Below, piece by piece: positions 58,348 to 64,000 of a DNA stretch of 64,000 bases. Both the position numbers and the translations under genes were made by a program. The notes beneath the pieces are model-generated. The model worked only from the letters and a program-made list of their open reading frames with translations, was not told the DNA's origin and searched no databases. Every line of letters begins with the position of its first letter. Within the stretch, counting starts at the first letter, position 1. Source of the stretch: Cysteiniphilum sp. JM-1 (GTDB lineage Bacteria > Pseudomonadota > Gammaproteobacteria > Francisellales > Francisellaceae); NCBI RefSeq assembly GCF_008711525.1, contig NZ_VXKS01000013.1:1-64000 (forward strand). The letters are read 5' to 3'.

Positions 58348-61200
58348 ATGCTTAAAAATGTTGGCATCCGCGGGCGGATGATTTTATTAACTTTATTACC
58401 AACACTGACGGTGTCAGCATTGCTTGGTTTTTATTTTATCAGCATGCGCTTCTCTGATTTGGATCGCAATCTATATATTCGTGGTGAGGCAGTTACTACT
58501 GAGCTTGTTGCCGCCTCTGAGTATGGTCTGTACTTTGACAGTAAGATTATCTTACAAAATGTCACGGATAATATTTTAAGCTATCCGGATGTGCGTATGG
58601 CTGCGATTTATGATAGCGATGGTGATTTATTAACATTCACGGGTAGAATTCCACAAGTAAACCCTCGTTTTTTTAAAGAAAATTCAGACTTGATTAGTAA
58701 AAAAATCTTTATGCAAGAAGGGCATAAAAATATTCAGTTTTTAGCGCCTGTTATTTCACGCACCATTAACCCAAAAGAAACAAGTGTTGATAAGCTTTAT
58801 ACGGAAAAAGATCAACGTATTGGCTGGGTTGTTATTACCTTAAGTCGCGAAAACACCATTATGAATCAGTATCAGGCAATTATTGCGACATTACTGATTG
58901 TATTGATTGGGTTAACGGTGAGTATCTTATTTGGGCTACGTTTAAGTGGGGATTTGATCAATCCGCTTTTTGATATTATCAATGCAGTGAAACGTATTAA
59001 AGAAGGTGCGTTAGATACTAAGCTTGATGGCAATCCACCAGGCGAGCTTAAGAATCTTGAAGAAGGTGTCAATAGTATGGCGTTATCGCTTAATAATGCG
59101 CATCAAGAAATGCAGCGTAATATTAAACAAGCGACAAGGGAGCTAAGACATACGCTTAAGACGATTGAACGCCAAAATATTCAATTAGATCAAGCGCGCA
59201 AAGAAGCGATTGAAGCTAGCGAGATAAAAAGTAAATTCTTAGCCAATATGAGTCATGAGATTCGCACACCCATGAATGGAGTATTAGGCTTTCTAGACTT
59301 ACTGGCAAAAAGTAAGCTGAGCTCCTTACAACGTGAGTATTTAGAAACAATTATCTTATCTTCCAATAATCTATTGAGCATTATCAATGATATTTTGGAT
59401 TTCTCAAAAATCGAATCGGGTAATTTAATTCTTGAACATCAGCCGTTTAATTTGCGTGAAGAAATTACCAATTGCATGATGTTATTTAAGCCCAAGGTCA
59501 TTGAGCAGCAGGTTGACTTTGGTGTGTTGCTCGACCCGCAATTGCCACAGATGGTCACGGGTGATGCATTAAGGTTTTGCCAAATTTTGACCAATCTTGT
59601 GGGCAATGCATTGAAATTTACTGAGCAAGGGAGCGTGCGCGTTGGTATTGAATTAAAAGCAATTCATAATGAGAAAAATGAGAAAAACGAGAAAAATGCG
59701 CAAAGTGAGCAAGTAGAATTATATGTTACGATTAAGGACACGGGCATTGGCTTATCATCTGAGCAAATAGCTAAGCTGTTTCATGCCTTCACTCAGGCTG
59801 ATTTATCAACTAGTCGCAAATATGGAGGCACGGGACTGGGACTTACTATTAGTAAAACGCTGATTGAAAAAATGCATGGGGAAATTAAAGTTGAAAGTGA
59901 GCTGGGTCATGGCGCATGCTTTAGCTTTAATGTGTTTTTTGAGCAAGGACCAAGTGTAACGATTGAAAGAAAGAAACCAAAAAGCATTAAAAAGCTCATT
60001 GTTTATAATCAAAGTCGATATGCCTGTGAGATGTTTCTTGCACATATTGCGCTTCTTGATATTGAGTTTATTTGCTGTGAGAGTGAGACTGCGTTGATTG
60101 ATAGCGTGGTTGAGCAAGATGCGGTTGATATCGTATTGATTTATAACACACTGCCTGAAATACAGAAATTAAAACAATCCTTAATCATGGATTTACAATC
60201 ATTTACGCAAGCGAATATTTTTCTTATTGCTAATATGCCATTAAATGAACTCTTTGATTACACACATAAGCTAGGTCTTAAAAATTGCTTAAATTACCCA
60301 TACAAACCAAACAAGTTAGTTTCTTTTTTAGAAAACTCGCTCCAATTAAGCGAAAAAGAGGATGTGACAACAGCAACTGACATGCCTGATATTATGGCAG
60401 AGAAGTCGATATTGATCGTTGATGACAATCCCATTAATTTAAAGCTATTGCATATTTTGTTAAAAACAAAAGGCTACTCTCCAGTTGATGCCTTTAGTGC
60501 AAAAGAGGCGTTATCATTAGCTCAAAAGCAAAAATTTATGATGATCTTAACCGATGTGCATATGCCTGAAATGGATGGGGTTGAGTTATGTCATGCCTTG
60601 CGTCAAGATCAGCGTTATCAGAATACACCTATCATTGCTGTCACGGCAGATGTTGTTGAAGGGCAGGGCGAGAGCCTTTTACAAGAGGGTTTTGATGCCA
60701 TACAAATCAAGCCGATTGATGACAATGCGTTATCCGAATTATTGATGCATTATTTAGGTAGTAATGAGCTGTCATTACAAACTAAAAATGACGAAAAAAA
60801 TGAAAATTTCGAGCATATATGCGAGCTTAGCAATAAAAATGCAACTGTTGATGATGAAATCTATATCGATATTGAGCTTGCGTCAGGCCTAGCAGGTGGC
60901 AATGTTGTTTTTGCCAAGGAGATGCTGGCAGCATTTATGGGCTCTTTAAATAGTGCTGTTGAAGAGATTATGAGCGCTTATGAAAATAACGAGGGTAAAC
61001 ACTTAAGAGATTTAGTACATAAGCTTCACGGCGGTGCTAGTTACTGTGGCGTGCCCGTGTTGAAAAATAAATTAGCACAGCTTGAAAAAGCGCTGCAACA
61101 TAATAATTATACGATTGATGCCATTGTGCTAGAGAAGTATGAGCAATTTGTGATGGTTTGTGATAAAACAATACAAGCTTATCATCAATATAATCAATAA
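58348..61200 (+). CDS. barA: BarA/GacS hybrid sensor histidine kinase
   Basis: 950 residues. Two helices (about 10-32, 176-196) enclose a periplasmic sensor. HAMP (197-250) and a coiled coil lead to HisKA with SHEIRTPMNG (His303), then HATPase with N box LVGNALKFTEQG, DTGIGLSSEQI and GGTGLGLTISK. A degenerate receiver (about 548-665) lacks acidic pocket residues. A complete receiver follows (IVDDNPIN; Asp736 in LTDVHMPEMDG), then Hpt with VHKLHGG (His891). It would phosphorylate UvrY/GacA, not seen here. An in-frame triple NEK repeat (9-base unit at 59668-59694) interrupts the ATPase domain. A TATAAT lies at 58307-58312. Confidence 0.93.
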   Translation: MLKNVGIRGRMILLTLLPTLTVSALLGFYFISMRFSDLDRNLYIRGEAVTTELVAASEYGLYFDSKIILQNVTDNILSYPDVRMAAIYDSDGDLLTFTGRIPQVNPRFFKENSDLISKKIFMQEGHKNIQFLAPVISRTINPKETSVDKLYTEKDQRIGWVVITLSRENTIMNQYQAIIATLLIVLIGLTVSILFGLRLSGDLINPLFDIINAVKRIKEGALDTKLDGNPPGELKNLEEGVNSMALSLNNAHQEMQRNIKQATRELRHTLKTIERQNIQLDQARKEAIEASEIKSKFLANMSHEIRTPMNGVLGFLDLLAKSKLSSLQREYLETIILSSNNLLSIINDILDFSKIESGNLILEHQPFNLREEITNCMMLFKPKVIEQQVDFGVLLDPQLPQMVTGDALRFCQILTNLVGNALKFTEQGSVRVGIELKAIHNEKNEKNEKNAQSEQVELYVTIKDTGIGLSSEQIAKLFHAFTQADLSTSRKYGGTGLGLTISKTLIEKMHGEIKVESELGHGACFSFNVFFEQGPSVTIERKKPKSIKKLIVYNQSRYACEMFLAHIALLDIEFICCESETALIDSVVEQDAVDIVLIYNTLPEIQKLKQSLIMDLQSFTQANIFLIANMPLNELFDYTHKLGLKNCLNYPYKPNKLVSFLENSLQLSEKEDVTTATDMPDIMAEKSILIVDDNPINLKLLHILLKTKGYSPVDAFSAKEALSLAQKQKFMMILTDVHMPEMDGVELCHALRQDQRYQNTPIIAVTADVVEGQGESLLQEGFDAIQIKPIDDNALSELLMHYLGSNELSLQTKNDEKNENFEHICELSNKNATVDDEIYIDIELASGLAGGNVVFAKEMLAAFMGSLNSAVEEIMSAYENNEGKHLRDLVHKLHGGASYCGVPVLKNKLAQLEKALQHNNYTIDAIVLEKYEQFVMVCDKTIQAYHQYNQ

Positions 61201-61233
61201 ATTGAGTCAATAAATTTAAGGAGCGAAAGCGAA

Positions 61234-62451
61234 ATGTTAGATCAAGCAAAACGCTTTAGTCAGCGCGTGCTGAATGTTGAAGGTTCAAAAGCCGCTGAAA
61301 TGGCAGCCCGTGCTGCAAGTCTTGTTAAAGCAGGGCATCAAGATGTAATTTCTTTGGCGGTTGGTGAGCCAGGATTTGATTCACCTAGCGTGGTTAAAGA
61401 AGCAGCTAAAAAAGCGATTGATGAAAATCGCACGCAATATACGCCAGTAGATGGAATTGTTGAGTTAAAAGAGGCGATTATGAAACGCTACAGCCGCGAT
61501 TATCAGCTTAATTTTCAACATAATGAAGTGTGTGTGACAACAGGTGCTAAGCATAGTCTATACAATATTTTTAATTGTATTTTAAATGCAGGTGATGAAG
61601 TGATTTTCTTTTCACCCTTTTGGACATCTTATCCTGATATGATTAAACTTGCGCATGGTAAACCCGTAGTCGTGGAGACAACGCATCACAATGATTTCCA
61701 ACCAACGGAGCATGCCTTAAGAGCAAAGCTTAGTCCCAAAACAAAGGCGTTAGTGCTTAATATTCCACATAACCCAACCGGTGCGATATATCATAAAGAA
61801 ACATTGAATATGATCGCTCGTGTATTAAAAGATTACCCTGATGTCTGGGTTATTAGTGATGATATTTACGATATGCTTTATTGGGGAGATCGTCCACTGA
61901 CATTGATTGAAGTGGCGCCTGAGTTAAAATCGCGTTATGCCATTGTTAATGGCGTATCCAAAAGTTATGCGATGGCAGGATGGCGCATTGGCTATATCAT
62001 TGCACCCGAGGATATGATCAATATGCTTAAGCGTTATCAGTCACAATCGATGTCATGCGCTTGCTCTATCTCACAGTATGCTGCGATAGAAGCGCTCAAT
62101 TTACCAAGATCAGCATTATTTGAACAGCTAAACACATATCAAGAACGTGTCAATTTTTGTTATGAGGCATTACAAAACGTGCCAGAGATTGATTGTCTAT
62201 TACCAGAGACAACTTTTTATTTATTCCCTTATGTGCAACCAATTATTGAGGCATTAGGCTTTAAAGATGATGTAAGTTTTTGTTTGCATTTATTAGAAAC
62301 CAAGCATTTAGCTGTTATGCCAGGATTAGCGTTTGGCGCACCAGGTTACCTACGCCTTAGTTGTGCCGATGAGGTCAGTGTTTTAACAGATGCCATGGGA
62401 CGCTTAGTCGATTATGTTAAACAAGAAAGAGTACATGCTAAAGCACTATAA
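61234..62451 (+). CDS. class I pyridoxal-phosphate aminotransferase (aspartate type)
   Basis: 405 residues. [62 protein letters not shown] and the PLP-lysine segment [16 protein letters not shown] (Lys near 242) match bacterial AspC/AAT-Ib enzymes, acting on aspartate with 2-oxoglutarate, possibly prephenate. ATG 61234 follows AAGGAGCG. It is 33 bases after barA. Confidence 0.9.
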   Translation: MLDQAKRFSQRVLNVEGSKAAEMAARAASLVKAGHQDVISLAVGEPGFDSPSVVKEAAKKAIDENRTQYTPVDGIVELKEAIMKRYSRDYQLNFQHNEVCVTTGAKHSLYNIFNCILNAGDEVIFFSPFWTSYPDMIKLAHGKPVVVETTHHNDFQPTEHALRAKLSPKTKALVLNIPHNPTGAIYHKETLNMIARVLKDYPDVWVISDDIYDMLYWGDRPLTLIEVAPELKSRYAIVNGVSKSYAMAGWRIGYIIAPEDMINMLKRYQSQSMSCACSISQYAAIEALNLPRSALFEQLNTYQERVNFCYEALQNVPEIDCLLPETTFYLFPYVQPIIEALGFKDDVSFCLHLLETKHLAVMPGLAFGAPGYLRLSCADEVSVLTDAMGRLVDYVKQERVHAKAL

Positions 62452-62459
62452 AGAGGATC

Positions 62460-62821
62460 ATGATGAATTATATTGAACTATTAGAGCAGCGCTTTGCTTG
62501 CAAGAAATTTGACCCAACACGCAAAATTTCTGCCAAAGATAAAGCGTTTATTTTAGAAGCAGGGCGTCTGTCACCATCATCGTTTGGTTTGGAGCCATGG
62601 CAGTAACGAATTTACTCAATGCCGCACAATCTTTAGGCATTAGTAGTTGCCCGATTGAAGGTTTTGAAGCTGAAAATGTCAAGAAAGTCCTTGATGAATA
62701 TAAACAAATCAATTTTGATGATTTTGATTTTTCAGGTGTGATGTGTGCATTTGGTTATAGCGCCATGGATTTACCAAAAAAGTTTCGTGCTGCTTCAACG
62801 GAAGTAATTGTTGAAATTTAG
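62460..62821 (+). pseudogene. nitroreductase family protein, internally deleted and frameshifted
   Basis: The 5' piece (62460-62606) begins [19 protein letters not shown] and carries [12 protein letters not shown], the FMN-binding start of NfsB-type nitroreductases, then stops at TAA 62604. The 3' piece (from about 62597 in another frame, to 62821) has LLNAAQSLGISSCPIEGF and VMCAFGYSAMDLPKKFR, from the C-terminal third. Roughly 80-100 residues between are missing. It is 8 bases downstream of the aminotransferase, so it was probably once cotranscribed. Confidence 0.85.
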
Positions 62822-62959
62822 CGATCGAATGCGATTTTTTAAAACTATTTTTATTTGCTGTGACATCTTAAGCTTTTATTAATTTTGATTATCGATGATG
62901 GACAGGTGTTATAACATTCACCCCCATAAAAACGTAAAATTATTAAAGGAGCACTTAAG

Positions 62960-63148
62960 ATGAGAAAGAACAAATTTTTTAAAGCGATTGCACTGATGTT
63001 TATCGGTATTTTCTTAGCAGGTAACTTAGCTGCGGCTTATGCCGGTACTGATTATGTATCAAACTCAAATAAAGCATACAAGCATAGCCTTGTTCAACCA
63101 GCTCAAAATACCCCGAGCATACTAATGATGAGCTCAGATGACATGTAA
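62960..63148 (+). CDS. small exported peptide of unknown function
   Basis: 62 residues with a clear Sec signal (KNKFFKAIALMFIGIFLAGNLAAAYA), cleavage after AYA near residue 28-29, leaving a ~34-residue mature peptide GTDYVSNSNKAYKHSLVQPA... ending MMSSDDM. ATG 62960 is preceded by a good ribosome site AAAGGAG (62945-62951). No cysteines, no known family. It is convergent to the chitinase gene, 12 bases between the two stops. Confidence 0.6.
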   Translation: MRKNKFFKAIALMFIGIFLAGNLAAAYAGTDYVSNSNKAYKHSLVQPAQNTPSILMMSSDDM

Positions 63149-63160
63149 CACTGCATCGGA

Positions 63161-64000
63161 TTAGTTAAATGTATTAGCTAGCGCATCAATGAGTGATGGA
63201 TTAGGGTTGGTTTCAGGGTTTGGCGCATCACCTGAAGTATCCCAAAACATTGCCCCTTTTAACCCTTGCTGTTTTAGCCAGTGTGCTTTGATTTTAACCA
63301 TTGTTGCCGAATCATACGTAATAAACATCCGTGATAACGGATTGTAATAATAGCTTTCAACAATGCGATCAAATGGATAGGTAACACCTGAGATTGTATA
63401 ACCATTAATGCTCACTTCACCAAAGTTGCCAACACTTCTTAACACATTGTTATTATCGCGCACAAGAATATAGGTGTAATCAGATGCTGTGTTAGCAAAG
63501 CTTGTGCACACTTCATTATCCTTAACATTTGAGAAGCTATCCCCCATGAGGCAGTTATACCCTAGACTGCCATTCTCCCACTCACCAGGTCCTGTGATAC
63601 CTGATTGATAAACTCCTGGAATATGTGCTAATCCAATATCTACTTCTACCCATTGGCGGCCATAGAGCGGAATGCCGGCGATAATTTTTTGATTGCTGAC
63701 ACCTTCGGCATTAAGTGCGGCAACACTGCTAATGAGATTCCATTGTCCTTTGGTTGTCGTATAGTTTGGTGCATCAGTACCTTCTGTCGCAGATAGGGGA
63801 GATTGATGTCCTGTGGTACTATCCCACGTTCCTGCGGCATCATAGGACATGATGTTGATCGAATCAAGATACGGTAGCATCTCACTATAGTGATTAAGGG
63901 CGATATTTTCAGGTGCTTGATTGATGGCAATACTTAAATGATAGGTTTTGCCAGTGGTGTTACTTAAGTTATCAAGCTTTTGACGAACAACTTTAATAAG
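63161..64000 (-). CDS. glycoside hydrolase family 18 chitinase, 5' end outside window
   Basis: The C-terminal 279 residues of a GH18 protein; the frame is open to base 64000. YLDSINIMSYDAAGTWD is the beta-6 strand MSYD motif, GIPLYGRQW and FDRIVESYYYNPLSRMFITYDS follow, and LKQQGLKGAMFWDTSGDAPN is the beta-8 Trp segment. The catalytic DGxDxDxE must lie off the right edge. It would release chito-oligosaccharides, probably secreted. Similar chitinases are common in Francisella relatives. Confidence 0.88.
   Translation of the reverse strand, partial: LIKVVRQKLDNLSNTTGKTYHLSIAINQAPENIALNHYSEMLPYLDSINIMSYDAAGTWDSTTGHQSPLSATEGTDAPNYTTTKGQWNLISSVAALNAEGVSNQKIIAGIPLYGRQWVEVDIGLAHIPGVYQSGITGPGEWENGSLGYNCLMGDSFSNVKDNEVCTSFANTASDYTYILVRDNNNVLRSVGNFGEVSINGYTISGVTYPFDRIVESYYYNPLSRMFITYDSATMVKIKAHWLKQQGLKGAMFWDTSGDAPNPETNPNPSLIDALANTFN

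Noticed and set aside
61037-61249. minus-strand frame over the barA end
   Set aside because: It is antisense to the Hpt domain, without start signal or family resemblance.

Overview
This 64 kb window is a low-GC (about 40% by eye) gammaproteobacterial chromosome segment. SspA, SohB, HolB, Mpl, FtsB-IspD, NlpD, TldD, BarA and TrhO form a gammaproteobacterial core set. The protein style (AT-rich, Lys/Ile-rich, Francisella-like SspA, a GH18 chitinase, dispersed palindromic repeats) suggests a Francisella relative, perhaps Fastidiosibacteraceae (Fangia/Cysteiniphilum-like). That placement is inference. I see no rRNA, tRNA or CRISPR genes.

Layout. 1-112: the right end of an IS21-family insertion sequence (tail of istB plus two terminal repeats). 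0.15-9 kb: an MFS-like membrane protein, obgE, nlpD, fumC, a MazE-like antitoxin scrap, a pRiA4b ORF-3-like protein, a BtuF-like B12-binding protein, a glycerol facilitator and a convergent nupC. 9-17 kb: sspA-sohB-holB, yciB, yciO-tldD-hemH-phrB. 17-26 kb: an anion transporter, a low-molecular-weight phosphatase, engB, an rbsACB-type sugar ABC transporter, eno (with an unusual 90-residue tail) and ftsB-ispD. 26-36.5 kb: mscS, a POT peptide transporter, a DOMON-domain secreted protein, glnS, pckA, priA and an MHS-type transporter. 36.5-40 kb: a metallophosphoesterase and mtnN bracketed by a ~100-bp inverted repeat pair, then mpl and a repeat-rich gap. 40-46 kb: a complete histidine utilisation operon hutGUHI. 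46-50.4 kb: an NrdJb-type subunit of B12-dependent ribonucleotide reductase, a small membrane protein, and btuB-tonB behind a cobalamin riboswitch with a recognisable promoter. 50.6-57.7 kb: dxs, a LysR regulator divergent from an NTF2-like/MFS pair, trhO and an aldehyde dehydrogenase. 57.7-64 kb: a HigA antitoxin with a wrecked HigB toxin, barA, an aminotransferase, a nitroreductase pseudogene, a 62-residue exported peptide and a GH18 chitinase running off the right edge.

How the genes work together. The clearest theme is vitamin B12: a riboswitch-controlled receptor with its own TonB, a BtuF-like binding protein 41 kb away, and a B12-dependent ribonucleotide reductase subunit. A second theme is use of amino acids, peptides and other small molecules (hutGUHI, POT transporter, NupC, GlpF, rbs-type importer, chitinase) feeding fumC, pckA and eno. 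A third is decay: truncated MazE, truncated HigB, a deleted nitroreductase and many dispersed palindromic repeats. I do not see a clearly new multi-gene system. The best leads are the enolase tail, the B12 module with its orphan NrdJb, the DOMON protein, the inverted repeats around the phosphoesterase-mtnN pair, and the exported peptide next to the chitinase.
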